Assembly (NCBI GenBank): GCA_000384935.1
Contig: ARRA01000003.1
Span: forward strand, 186,001-250,000
Direction of reading: 5' to 3'
Length of the DNA: 64,000 nucleotides
Source of the DNA: a gamma proteobacterium SCGC AAA076-P13
Lineage (GTDB): Bacteria; Pseudomonadota; Gammaproteobacteria; Magnimaribacterales; D2472
Below the pieces are notes generated by a model. The model ran no database searches, had not been told where the DNA came from, and saw only the letters and a program-made list of their open reading frames with translations. The position numbers and the translations under genes are program-made. Of the stretch, positions 1 through 7,781 are shown piece by piece; position 1 is the first letter of the stretch, and the number at the start of each line of letters is the position of its first letter.

Positions 1-452
1 CAGAAATATATAAGAAAAAAATTTCTGAAAGTAAAATTTTAGGAACTAAGATATTGGATCAACTTAAAAGAGACCCTTTCACAAAAATCCATAAAAAGAA
101 TGTTGAGTACGCTGATTTCAGAGTTCTTAAGTCTATTGATATACCTTCTGTATTGGTTGAGTCAGGTTTTATAACCAACCCTGAAGACGCACAAAGATTA
201 AAGGGCAAGCCAGGGAGAAGAATGATTGCAAGATCTGTTTTCCTAGGAATACATAACTATTTTAAGGACAAACCTAAAGCAAATACCTTTATGAGTATTG
301 ATCCCGGCTTTGTGACTTACAAAATACAAAAAGGGGATGTCTTGTCAGAAATAGCGATAAGATTTGGGGTGACTGTAGAAGAAATTAATACAGAGAATAA
401 ACTAAACAATAAACCAATATACCCAGGACAATTAATTAAGATTAATATTTAG
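1..452 (+). CDS. N-acetylmuramoyl-L-alanine amidase, C-terminal part, with LysM domain (5' truncated by window)
   Basis: The reading frame is open from the window edge (codons begin at base 3) to TAG at 450-452, so the start lies outside. The product is the end of a periplasmic zinc amidase (Amidase_3, AmiA/B/C family) that cleaves septal peptidoglycan between muramic acid and the stem peptide. Seen directly: the family signature SVLVESGFITNPEDA (about 147-191), which carries the conserved glutamate of the active site, then a linker and a LysM peptidoglycan-binding domain (about 312-449; YKIQKGD at its start, PGQLIKI at its end). A terminal LysM is typical of AmiB/AmiC-type proteins of gammaproteobacteria; I cannot choose between them without the N-terminus. 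The stop overlaps the stop of the convergent priA by 4 nt. Confidence 0.88.
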   Translation, partial: EIYKKKISESKILGTKILDQLKRDPFTKIHKKNVEYADFRVLKSIDIPSVLVESGFITNPEDAQRLKGKPGRRMIARSVFLGIHNYFKDKPKANTFMSIDPGFVTYKIQKGDVLSEIAIRFGVTVEEINTENKLNNKPIYPGQLIKINI

Positions 453-2437
453 CTTAAGTCTATTGGATCAATGTCGAAAGACCACTTAACCTTATTAGAT
501 TCCGGCCATTTTTCAAACTCTGTTGTCAAAAACTTTAATACCTTATTTAAAAAAGTTTTCTTTGGTGCATGGATATAGACTTGGTGCCTATAATTTCCTT
601 TCGACTTCGAAACTAATGAAGGCAAGGGGCCAATAACATTTATATCAGTCCTATTGGATAGAATTAAAACAGCTTTCTCTAGGAAATCTACATTACTCTT
701 TTGAGTTGGTGATGAGCACCTAAGCAGACATAAAGTAGTAAATGGAGGTAAGTTCATTTGCTCATTGGTACTTAGGCATTGAGAAGCAAATTTCATATAA
801 TCTCCTGTCTTAATTTTATTAAGATTTATATCATCAGGATATCTTGTTTGAATAATAACTTTTGCAAGATTATTATTTCTTCCTGCTCTTCCTGAGACTT
901 GAATAAGCAATTGAGATATTTTCTCTAATGCATTAATTTCTGGGCTTATAAGGCCATTATCAGCATTTAAAATAACGCTTAAGGTGACTTTAGGAAAATC
1001 ATGTCCTTTTGCAAGCATTTGAGTTCCAACTAAAATTGCTGCGTCTGAGGAATGAATTTTTTTAACTATAGCCTCCATAGCTCCCACTTTTTTTGTTGAG
1101 TCATGATCAACTCTAATTATTGGAGTCTTTACAAAGCTGCTTTTAAGAACTTCTTCAACTCTCTCTGTTCCAGCTCCATACATATTAAAGTCATTAGACT
1201 TGCATGCCGGACAAGACAAATTAACAGAGTAGGCAGATTCACACCTATGACAAATTAATCTATTTCTTGCCTGGTGGAAGACTAAATTTGTATCACAAGA
1301 TTTACAATCTGCTACCCACCCACAACTACCACACTGATAGAGTGGAGCGAATCCTCGTCTATTAATAAAAACTAGAACCTGTTCTCCTCTGTCTATGGTT
1401 GATTGCATTGCTTCAATTGTCTCTTTAGCAACTCCGCCTATTAAAGGGCTGTTATTGATATCTAAGGCTATTAATTTAGGAGGCTTGTTTCCATCAACTC
1501 GATTAGGAATATCAACTCTTATAAATTTATTTTCTTTTACAAGTTTTAAAGTTTGCAGCGAAGGGGTTGCTGACCCCAAAATAATTGGAATATCTGCAAG
1601 CTGTGCCCTTTTTATACCTAAGTCTCTAGCAGAGAATTTAAACCCTTCTGACTGCCTAAATGATTGGTCATGCTCTTCATCGATAATTATTAAACCAATC
1701 TTATCTAAAGGCACTAAAGCCGACGATCGAGTTCCTACTATTATTTTTATAGAACCAAATTTAGCTTTTAGCCAAGTCTTTAATCTCTTAGCTGCTGTTT
1801 GCTTAGAATGATATATGCCAATTTCACCATTAAATCTATTCTCAAATCGCGAGAGCAATTGGGGGGTTAAATTTATTTCTGGAACTAAAACTAATACTGA
1901 CTTATTATTTTTAATAAAAGTTTCGGCAACTCTTAAGTAAACTTCTGTTTTTCCAGACCCTGTAACTCCATATAATAAAGTGGGTGAAAATCCTTTAGAT
2001 TTAGAAAGCACCTTGACTGCTTTTTCTTGATCCTTGGTTAAATCGAATTTCTTATCATCTTCATTTACTGAATATTCAGAAAATTCTCTTAAAGCTTCAA
2101 TTTTTTTATTATTAATTTTTCTTAATTCAGTGGGTATAAAGGTATTAAAAACCTCACCAATAGGATGATGATAGTAATCAGAAGACCACAATATAGAATC
2201 AAAAATTGGCTTGTCGAACAAAGGATATTCATCAAGTACAGCGATAATTTTTTTTATAGCTCCCGCTTTTTTTAGGAAATCTGGCTTTTGAATATTTTTT
2301 ATAACCACTCCTACAATCTTCCTTTTACCAAAAGGAACTGACACGCGGGTTCCTTTTGTAATTTTAAGCTCAGAACTATAAGTAAAGCATTGCCTTAGAG
2401 GCAATGAAACAGCTATGTCATAGTAAAAAATTTTCAT
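449..2437 (-). CDS. priA: Primosomal protein N' (replication restart helicase PriA)
   Basis: PriA is a 3'-to-5' superfamily 2 helicase that recognises stalled forks and reloads the replisome. The frame shows an N-terminal DNA-binding region, Walker A GVTGSGKT (residues about 157-164), Walker B DEEH (about 253-256), the GSATPS motif, and eight zinc-binding cysteines in four CxxC pairs (about 369-412), as in the family. I start at ATG 2437, giving 662 aa beginning MKIFYYDIAVSLPL, which matches where other PriA proteins begin. A TTG at 2482 would add 15 residues with no counterpart and reach almost to the divergent rpmE2 start. The N-terminal domain is shorter than in E. coli PriA (732 aa). Confidence 0.95.
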   Translation of the reverse strand: MKIFYYDIAVSLPLRQCFTYSSELKITKGTRVSVPFGKRKIVGVVIKNIQKPDFLKKAGAIKKIIAVLDEYPLFDKPIFDSILWSSDYYHHPIGEVFNTFIPTELRKINNKKIEALREFSEYSVNEDDKKFDLTKDQEKAVKVLSKSKGFSPTLLYGVTGSGKTEVYLRVAETFIKNNKSVLVLVPEINLTPQLLSRFENRFNGEIGIYHSKQTAAKRLKTWLKAKFGSIKIIVGTRSSALVPLDKIGLIIIDEEHDQSFRQSEGFKFSARDLGIKRAQLADIPIILGSATPSLQTLKLVKENKFIRVDIPNRVDGNKPPKLIALDINNSPLIGGVAKETIEAMQSTIDRGEQVLVFINRRGFAPLYQCGSCGWVADCKSCDTNLVFHQARNRLICHRCESAYSVNLSCPACKSNDFNMYGAGTERVEEVLKSSFVKTPIIRVDHDSTKKVGAMEAIVKKIHSSDAAILVGTQMLAKGHDFPKVTLSVILNADNGLISPEINALEKISQLLIQVSGRAGRNNNLAKVIIQTRYPDDINLNKIKTGDYMKFASQCLSTNEQMNLPPFTTLCLLRCSSPTQKSNVDFLEKAVLILSNRTDINVIGPLPSLVSKSKGNYRHQVYIHAPKKTFLNKVLKFLTTEFEKWPESNKVKWSFDIDPIDLS

Positions 2438-2496
2438 ATTTTGATTGAAAAGAAGTTGTTTTTTGTTATAGTTCTCATCCAAATTTTGATTTTATT

Positions 2497-2745
2497 ATGA
2501 AAAAAGATATACATCCTGAATACCGTGAAGTTTTATTCCATGACGCTAGTGCTGATAAGTTCTTTCTCATTCGTTCAACATTAGATACGACTCAAACGAA
2601 AGAATGGGAAGATGGAAAAACATACCCATACTACCCTCTTGATATATCCTCTGCTTCTCATCCTTTTTATACCGGTAAGCAAAAAATTATTGATACTGGC
2701 GGAAGAGTTCAGAAATTTGAAGAAAGATTTGGCAAGAAAAAGTAA
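2497..2745 (+). CDS. rpmE2: 50S ribosomal protein L31, type B (zinc-free)
   Basis: An 82-residue basic protein starting [19 protein letters not shown], which is the type B form of L31 (YkgM/RpmE2-like) with its characteristic insert and [12 protein letters not shown] near the end. It contains no cysteine, so it lacks the CxxC pairs that bind zinc in the type A protein. In E. coli the zinc-free form replaces the zinc form under zinc starvation; whether a type A copy exists elsewhere in this genome cannot be seen. It stands alone between divergent priA and convergent dut, with 5 nt between its stop and the dut stop. Confidence 0.93.
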   Translation: MKKDIHPEYREVLFHDASADKFFLIRSTLDTTQTKEWEDGKTYPYYPLDISSASHPFYTGKQKIIDTGGRVQKFEERFGKKK

Positions 2746-2750
2746 ATTTA

Positions 2751-3206
2751 TCAATTTATACCTGAACTTCCAAAACCCTTTTCTCCCCTCTGAGTCTCAT
2801 TGAACTCGTCTACAATTTCAAAATCTGCTTGAATCACTGGAACTATAATCATTTGTGCAATCCTGTCTCCAGGATTAATCTCAAAATCTGTATCTGATCT
2901 ATTCCAGGCAGGAACCATTAGCTCTCCTTGATAGTCTGAATCAATCAACCCAACCAGATTACCAAGAACGATTCCATGCTTAGAACCTAAGCCTGATCTA
3001 GGTATAACCATTGCTGCAAGACCGGGATCTTCTAAGTACATTGCAAAACCAATAGGTATCAACTGAGATGTTCCTGCTTGAAGGCTGAGCTTACTATCTA
3101 GGCATGCCCTTAAATCCAATCCTGCCGAGCCCTTTGTTTCATATTGAGGTAAGGGTATCTTGGATCCCATTAGTGGGTTAATGATCTTAATTTTTATGTT
3201 TTTCAA
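2751..3206 (-). CDS. dut: dUTP diphosphatase (trimeric dUTPase)
   Basis: Hydrolyses dUTP to dUMP and diphosphate, keeping uracil out of DNA and feeding dTMP synthesis. At 151 aa it has the usual length, and the five dUTPase motifs are visible in order: AGLDLRA (motif 1), PRSGLG (2), [10 protein letters not shown] with the catalytic aspartate (3), GDRIAQM (4) and [10 protein letters not shown], the mobile C-terminal arm (5). The start is TTG at 3206; [11 protein letters not shown] aligns with the N-terminus of E. coli Dut, and a GGAGAG ribosome-binding site lies upstream. It follows sixA by 3 nt and is probably co-transcribed. The more usual partner, coaBC, is not here. Confidence 0.95.
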   Translation of the reverse strand: MKNIKIKIINPLMGSKIPLPQYETKGSAGLDLRACLDSKLSLQAGTSQLIPIGFAMYLEDPGLAAMVIPRSGLGSKHGIVLGNLVGLIDSDYQGELMVPAWNRSDTDFEINPGDRIAQMIIVPVIQADFEIVDEFNETQRGEKGFGSSGIN

Positions 3207-3209
3207 TTT

Positions 3210-3698
3210 TTAAAGCTCTCCTGGTTGAATAAAAGATTTTAACTTACATTTTTTTAAAGATAAGTCTTTCCATGAACTTTCAACGAGAATTTCTGCCAGG
3301 CCGCATGTTGAATACGTAATATGAGAATTTTCTGAAATAGCATCTATGTACATTTGCATTGATGGATTGTGGCCTATTATTAAAACAGAGGAAATGAATT
3401 CACTTAAACTTTGGATAAGCTTAACGATCTCACCAGGGCCAGCAAAGTAAAGCTCATCAGTATAGACTGCTTCAGCTATTGGATAATTAAGCCCATCGCT
3501 GCATATATCAAAAGTCTGCTTAGTTCTTTCTGCAGTGCTACAGAATATTTTATCTACTAAAATTGAATGAGATTTGCAGTAACATGATATTTTATTTGCT
3601 TCTTCAATGCCTTTTCTTGTTAATGGTCTATCAAAATCTTTCTGATTAGAGCTCTTCCAGTCAGATTGTGCGTGCCGTAATAAATAAATTTGTTTCAC
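3210..3698 (-). CDS. sixA: Phosphohistidine phosphatase SixA-like
   Basis: A short (162 aa) member of the histidine phosphatase branch. The catalytic motif LLRHAQSDW (residues 5-13; RHG-type with Ala for Gly) is at the N-terminus, followed by RPLTRKGIEEA, which is typical of SixA, and the second catalytic histidine in IGHNPSM. SixA removes phosphate from histidine phosphotransfer domains, in E. coli ArcB and PtsN-type partners; the substrate here is not deducible. The start is GTG at 3698. It precedes dut with 3 nt between them. Family assignment is good; the exact substrate is inference. Confidence 0.8.
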   Translation of the reverse strand: MKQIYLLRHAQSDWKSSNQKDFDRPLTRKGIEEANKISCYCKSHSILVDKIFCSTAERTKQTFDICSDGLNYPIAEAVYTDELYFAGPGEIVKLIQSLSEFISSVLIIGHNPSMQMYIDAISENSHITYSTCGLAEILVESSWKDLSLKKCKLKSFIQPGEL

Positions 3699-3743
3699 AA
3701 TAGTATTGCTAAGTTCCTCAGTGTTCTATAAAATCGCGTTTCA

Positions 3744-3980
3744 ATGAGTAAAATATGTCAAGTAACAGGTAAGATACCACAGTCAGGAAACAATGTTTCT
3801 CACGCTAAAAATAGGACTAAAAGAAAGTTTTTTCCTAATCTTCACACACACAAATTTTGGGTTGAATCTGAGAACAGGTTCGTAAATCTTAAAGTATCTG
3901 CAAAAGGTATGAGAATCATTGATAAAAAAGGCATTAGTGAAGTTCTTAAAGAACTTAGAGCTAAAGGTCAAAAAGTTTAA
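3744..3980 (+). CDS. rpmB: 50S ribosomal protein L28
   Basis: A 78-residue basic protein beginning [21 protein letters not shown], with the L28 signatures [11 protein letters not shown] and a C-terminal [11 protein letters not shown]. Length matches E. coli L28. In most gammaproteobacteria rpmB is followed directly by rpmG (L33), but here only 7 nt separate its stop from the stop of the convergent ubiH, so rpmG has been lost from this locus or moved. Divergent from sixA, with a 45-nt gap that must carry both promoters. Confidence 0.95.
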   Translation: MSKICQVTGKIPQSGNNVSHAKNRTKRKFFPNLHTHKFWVESENRFVNLKVSAKGMRIIDKKGISEVLKELRAKGQKV

Positions 3981-3987
3981 TACAAAT

Positions 3988-5148
3988 TTAAAACTTATTC
4001 ATTCCAGAGGCATGTCTTATAAAGAATGCTTTAACAAACTTTGATTTATTTAACGAAGAAATACCTAAATTTCTGATCAGCCTTAGATATAAATTTTCTG
4101 AACCAAATAAATCCACAAAAAAGTCCATAGACTTCAACATTAAAAAGTTCATACTTTTTCTTCTAATCTCATATCTTTTTAAAACTGATTTCTCATTAAA
4201 GGCAATCCCTTTTTTATAAGAACTAATTACCTCTTCACAAAAAGCATCTGCATCTGCAAATCCTAGATTAATACCTTGACCTGCTAAGGGGTGAATTGAG
4301 TGAGCAGCATCACCAAGAAGAACAACAGGTCCGCTAATATAGTTTTCAAAATGATGGTTCGATAATTTAAAACTTAAAATTTCTGACTTAACCCTGAGAC
4401 TAACATTAAGCTTTGATTCAAAAAAAGAAATGTTATTTTTTACAAACTCAGATACAGGCTCATCTCCCAAAACTTGATTTTTTATTGACCAAACCACTGT
4501 GCATTTATTCATCTCACCCTTGCCTTCTGGGAGTGGCATAAGTGCAAATATTCCTTTTTCAGAAAAAACTTGGTGAGCTTTGCCATGTGAATCATTATCA
4601 ATATCAACGACGAAAGTTAAAGCTGTTTGTAAGTAGTCATCGAAGCTGCTTGTAAGTGAAGCAATTTTTGCAATATTTGAATTTCTTCCATCACATCCAG
4701 CAATAAGATTCGTTTTTATGGTCATGCCATCTTTAAGCATGATCTCTGGATCAGATTCTGTATTAAGATTCTGAACTGAATCAATCTCATTATTAAATAA
4801 GGTTCTTTCTTTACATGGATCAGAAATTAGTTTTTGTAATTCATTGAAATAGGTTACATATGAAAGGTTTTCGCTGCCTACGTCCTTTGCTAGAAATTGA
4901 ATTTTGCCTGTACCCTCACCATCTAATACGTCGATGCTGTTGATTTGAGCAATTGATGGGCAAATACCAATATTTTTTAGCATTTGCATAGAATGCTCAT
5001 TGAGAGTGACTGTTCTTATGCCCTTATCTAGGGCTTTGAAACTACTAGCTTTTTCGACAATAACGGTTTTGATATTATTTTTTTCAAGCCTAAGAGAAAT
5101 GTAATTACCTATTATCCCTCCGCCAGAAATAACAATTGGAACCTCCAT
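3988..5148 (-). CDS. ubiH: 2-octaprenyl-6-methoxyphenol hydroxylase-type FAD monooxygenase (UbiH)
   Basis: A 386-aa flavoprotein of the UbiH/UbiF/UbiI family, which hydroxylates the ubiquinone ring. Visible motifs are the N-terminal Rossmann GGGIIG (residues 9-14) ending in IVEK, the middle AGCDGRNS that contacts FAD and NAD(P)H, and the FAD ribityl motif GDAAHSIHPLAGQGINLG. It lies 3 nt downstream of pepP on the same strand, the pepP-ubiH order of E. coli, which is why I choose UbiH over its paralogues. The usual third gene, ubiI, is not next to it. The family does not allow the hydroxylated carbon to be read from sequence alone; some SAR86-like genomes may use fewer hydroxylases than E. coli. 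Confidence 0.85.
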   Translation of the reverse strand: MEVPIVISGGGIIGNYISLRLEKNNIKTVIVEKASSFKALDKGIRTVTLNEHSMQMLKNIGICPSIAQINSIDVLDGEGTGKIQFLAKDVGSENLSYVTYFNELQKLISDPCKERTLFNNEIDSVQNLNTESDPEIMLKDGMTIKTNLIAGCDGRNSNIAKIASLTSSFDDYLQTALTFVVDIDNDSHGKAHQVFSEKGIFALMPLPEGKGEMNKCTVVWSIKNQVLGDEPVSEFVKNNISFFESKLNVSLRVKSEILSFKLSNHHFENYISGPVVLLGDAAHSIHPLAGQGINLGFADADAFCEEVISSYKKGIAFNEKSVLKRYEIRRKSMNFLMLKSMDFFVDLFGSENLYLRLIRNLGISSLNKSKFVKAFFIRHASGMNKF

Positions 5149-5151
5149 AGT

Positions 5152-6447
5152 CTAAGCCATCAATGATTCTATTTCTTGAGGATTAGATGGCACCTTCTCT
5201 GTTAGATTAATATTGCCTGAATCTGTTACAAGGATGTCGTCCTCTATTCTTATGCCGATGCCTTTCCATTTGTCATCTACATCCATTGCGCTACTGATAT
5301 AGATACCTGGCTCGATTGTGGTTATCATCCCTGGCTTAAACTTCATAAACTCATCTCCCTCCATGTAGTCACCAACATCATGAACATCAAGTCCAAGCCA
5401 ATGTCCCACCTTATGCATATAAAAGTCCTTGAATGCACCATTTTTATGAAGCTGATTAACATCGCCAGATAGAATACCCAACTCTACAAGACCTTCAGTA
5501 ATTACTTTTTCTGAAACTATTTGGGGCTCCATTATGCTATTACCAGTTTTTACAGCATCGATTGCAGCAAGATTGGCTTTGTGGACAATATTATAAATTT
5601 GTAGCTGTTCATCTGAAAATTTTCCACTTACTGGGAAGGTTCTTGTGATATCAGATGCATACATTTTGTATTCACATCCTGCGTCTACCAAAATTAAATC
5701 TGATGCAGCTAACTCTTTATCATTTTCAATATAATGCAATACACAAGCACCCTCACCTCCAGCAACTATAGGTGTATAAGCTGGAAACCTTCCTCCCCTT
5801 TTGGCGAATTCATATAAAAATAGCGCCTCTATTTCCTGCTCATTGTCCCCAGGCTTTATAGATTTCATGACCTCAATATATGATTCAGCTGAAATTTCAC
5901 AAGCTCTCTTCATAATATCAATTTCATGCTTATCTTTGATAAGCCTTAAATTTCCTAACATCGAAGAGCCATCAATAATATCAATTGATTTGCTGTGCCT
6001 ATCTTTAGAATTTGCTGCGCATGTCCAGTCAATTACTTTCTGATCAAAGCCATTTTTCTTCCCTATTGAATAAAAAACTTTTTCTAGCCCTTGAAGGATT
6101 TCAGGCATTAAAGCATCTGATTTATTATTTTCAAAAGCTTGATCAAAAAGAAAATCATTTATTGCGCCCTCAGGGCCAGCTCGATAACCATCCCAGATTT
6201 CTTTAAGTTTATCTTTTTCAGGAACAAAAATTATTGAATCAATGCTTTTTCCATTATTAACTAAAACCATTAGAGAAGAGGGCTCACAAAAGCCAGACAG
6301 ATAGTAGAAGCTACTTTCCTGTCTTAAATTATAAGATGAGTCAGCATTTCTATATTGCAAATCTGCACCAGGTACAATTAAGGCTGAATTCTTAGGTAGG
6401 TGTTTTATAAGTGAATCTCTTCTGTTTTTAAAAATTATTTTTTCCAT
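5152..6447 (-). CDS. pepP: Xaa-Pro aminopeptidase P
   Basis: A dinuclear-metal aminopeptidase (M24 fold) that removes N-terminal residues preceding proline. At 431 aa it has the usual length. The N-terminal creatinase-like domain contains SSFYYLSGF, and the C-terminal pita-bread domain has all metal ligands visible: DAGCEY and DITRTF (two Asp), HKVGHWLGLDVHD (His), TIEPGIYI (Glu) and IRIEDDILVT (Glu). It is upstream of ubiH with 3 nt between, forming an operon. It is divergent from the ZapB-like/zapA genes with a 64-nt AT-rich gap, the arrangement seen in Pseudomonas and E. coli. Confidence 0.95.
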   Translation of the reverse strand: MEKIIFKNRRDSLIKHLPKNSALIVPGADLQYRNADSSYNLRQESSFYYLSGFCEPSSLMVLVNNGKSIDSIIFVPEKDKLKEIWDGYRAGPEGAINDFLFDQAFENNKSDALMPEILQGLEKVFYSIGKKNGFDQKVIDWTCAANSKDRHSKSIDIIDGSSMLGNLRLIKDKHEIDIMKRACEISAESYIEVMKSIKPGDNEQEIEALFLYEFAKRGGRFPAYTPIVAGGEGACVLHYIENDKELAASDLILVDAGCEYKMYASDITRTFPVSGKFSDEQLQIYNIVHKANLAAIDAVKTGNSIMEPQIVSEKVITEGLVELGILSGDVNQLHKNGAFKDFYMHKVGHWLGLDVHDVGDYMEGDEFMKFKPGMITTIEPGIYISSAMDVDDKWKGIGIRIEDDILVTDSGNINLTEKVPSNPQEIESLMA

Positions 6448-6511
6448 GCCTTATTTTACTCTTTTATTAAAGAAACTTTCCAATTCATTCTAGTACAATT
6501 AAACTTATACA

Positions 6512-6682
6512 ATGTCAGAAGAAAAAAAATCATCATTATTTGAACTAGAGGGTAAGGTAGATCTTTTGATAAAAAGATTTGATGAACAAAAAGGAATAAT
6601 AGACTCTTATGTGCAAAGGGAAAGAGACTGGAAAAAAGATAAGCTCATACTAAATAAAGAAATAACTAAACTCAAAAAATAA
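6512..6682 (+). CDS. Small coiled-coil protein, TIGR02449/ZapB-like family
   Basis: A 56-codon ORF, ATG 6512 to TAA 6680-6682. The protein begins MSEEKKSSLFELEGKVDLLI and is almost wholly charged heptad-like sequence with leucine or isoleucine at regular spacing, ending ITKLKK; it is predicted to be a single coiled coil. In Pseudomonas and relatives a protein of this size and character (TIGR02449, often called ZapB-like) sits between pepP and zapA, and that is its place here. Its stop overlaps the zapA start (TAATG), so the two are translationally coupled. The role in Z-ring organisation is inferred from position and family, not shown by sequence. Confidence 0.75.
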   Translation: MSEEKKSSLFELEGKVDLLIKRFDEQKGIIDSYVQRERDWKKDKLILNKEITKLKK

Positions 6683-6948
6683 TGTCAGAAATGGAAACGC
6701 TATCTTTAAGAATTTTTGGCCGAGATCTGACGTTAGCCTGTCCGCCAGAAGAGAAAGACCAACTCATTAGAGCTGCAAAATTATTAAATGATGAGCTTGA
6801 TGGCATCAGTGATAAGAATAATGCCTTGGTGATAGCTGGTCTAACTATGGCTAGTAAGCTTTTATCCAAGCCAACCGAGAATACTGACTCTGCTTTAAAT
6901 AATAAAGGTATCGAAAAGCTAATACAAAAAATAGAGTCTGCTCTCTAA
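6682..6948 (+). CDS. zapA: Cell division protein ZapA
   Basis: ZapA cross-links FtsZ protofilaments at the septum. The 88-aa protein has the ZapA layout: a short N-terminal beta strand region LSLRIFGRDLTLACPPEE followed by helices (RAAKLLNDELDGI) and a C-terminal helix. It is slightly shorter than E. coli ZapA (109 aa), with a reduced C-terminal coiled coil. Start ATG 6682 overlaps the preceding stop by one base. Its position directly before 6S RNA and fau is conserved in gammaproteobacteria and supports the call. Confidence 0.9.
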   Translation: MSEMETLSLRIFGRDLTLACPPEEKDQLIRAAKLLNDELDGISDKNNALVIAGLTMASKLLSKPTENTDSALNNKGIEKLIQKIESAL

Positions 6949-7021
6949 AAATTAACTTTTACTTAATACCTATATATTTTATAATTAACTGCATTCTGGT
7001 TCATACGCTAATGTGTTAATA

Positions 7022-7172
7022 AATTTGAACCGATACAATTAAATAGGTGATATTCCTCTAGCATTGTTGCGCAGTACCTTTACAGGGAAGCCTGATTTGT
7101 TATGAAATTCACCACCTGACCCATCGGTTCAGGTATAGCACATGGCGGTGATTTGGTTTGTTAGCCTCGGCA
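7022..7172 (+). ncRNA. ssrS: 6S RNA (RNA polymerase regulator)
   Basis: Position between zapA and fau is the conserved location of ssrS. The gap is untranslated in any plausible frame and folds as 6S RNA should. A closing stem pairs CCGATACAATTAAAT (7030-7044) with ATTTGG..TTAG..CTCGG (7151-7170), with small bulges. A strong local hairpin ACCTGAcCC-ATC-GGtTCAGGT (7114-7134) sits in the 3' half, like the CCUUGAACC hairpin of E. coli. The middle is the large open region that mimics an open promoter. The ends are estimates; the length of about 150 nt is shorter than the 184 nt of E. coli. 6S RNA sequesters sigma-70 holoenzyme in slow growth. Confidence 0.75.
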
Positions 7173-7178
7173 CAATTT

Positions 7179-7748
7179 ATGGTGAAAAATAAAATACGAA
7201 AATCACTCTTTGAGCAGGGGCAGTCTATTTCTGATTTATCTAAGAGCAATATAAGTTTTTTAATCCAAGAAAATGTATTAGAAAAAATCAATACTCATCA
7301 AATGCAAAACATTGCCTTATATTTTCCTTTTCGAAATGAAGTCAATACAAATTTGTTAATTCAAGCTTTTACTAAACTTAAAAAGAATATTTATATTCCA
7401 AAAGTAATTGATGACGAAATGATGGCTTTTAATTTGCTGGATGAGCAGCCTAACTTCTTTATAAATCAATTTGGAATCAAAGAGGTTAAAAGTGAAGATT
7501 ATGTCAACATAAATGAAATTGATTTAATGTTTATTCCTATGACAGGAGTTGATTTAAATGGATACAGGCTTGGCTATGGCTCTGGATATTTCGATAGAAT
7601 TATTGGCTCTATAAATGAGGAGGTATCAAGACCTTTATTAGTTGGACTGTGTTATCAATACCAGATTTGTAATATGCATTTTGGAGAAAAACATGACCTT
7701 AAATATGATTATGTTTTTTCTGAGAATGGTAGGATGATTTCCTACTAA
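7179..7748 (+). CDS. fau: 5-formyltetrahydrofolate cyclo-ligase
   Basis: Converts 5-formyl-THF to 5,10-methenyl-THF with ATP, returning a storage folate to one-carbon metabolism. The diagnostic C-terminal motif GYRLGYGSGYFDRII is present, preceded by PMTGVDLN, and the N-terminal KNKIRKSLFEQ provides the basic nucleotide-binding patch. I start at ATG 7179 (189 aa); an in-frame TTG at 7158 would add seven residues and lie inside the 6S RNA closing stem. E. coli Fau is 182 aa. The gene follows 6S RNA by a few bases and may be transcribed with it, as ygfA is in E. coli. Confidence 0.93.
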   Translation: MVKNKIRKSLFEQGQSISDLSKSNISFLIQENVLEKINTHQMQNIALYFPFRNEVNTNLLIQAFTKLKKNIYIPKVIDDEMMAFNLLDEQPNFFINQFGIKEVKSEDYVNINEIDLMFIPMTGVDLNGYRLGYGSGYFDRIIGSINEEVSRPLLVGLCYQYQICNMHFGEKHDLKYDYVFSENGRMISY

Positions 7749-7781
7749 TCATAGATTAAAATACTCGAAATATAAATCTAT

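Noticed and set aside
1395-1811. Long open frame antisense to priA
   Set aside because: It lies wholly inside priA on the other strand, lacks a recognisable domain, and priA has full conserved motifs here.
2438-2482. Upstream TTG start for PriA
   Set aside because: Adds 15 residues with no family counterpart and nearly reaches the divergent rpmE2 start; ATG 2437 fits better.
7109-7291. 60-codon minus-strand frame over the 6S RNA and fau start
   Set aside because: It overlaps two well-supported features, and its protein has no recognisable pattern.
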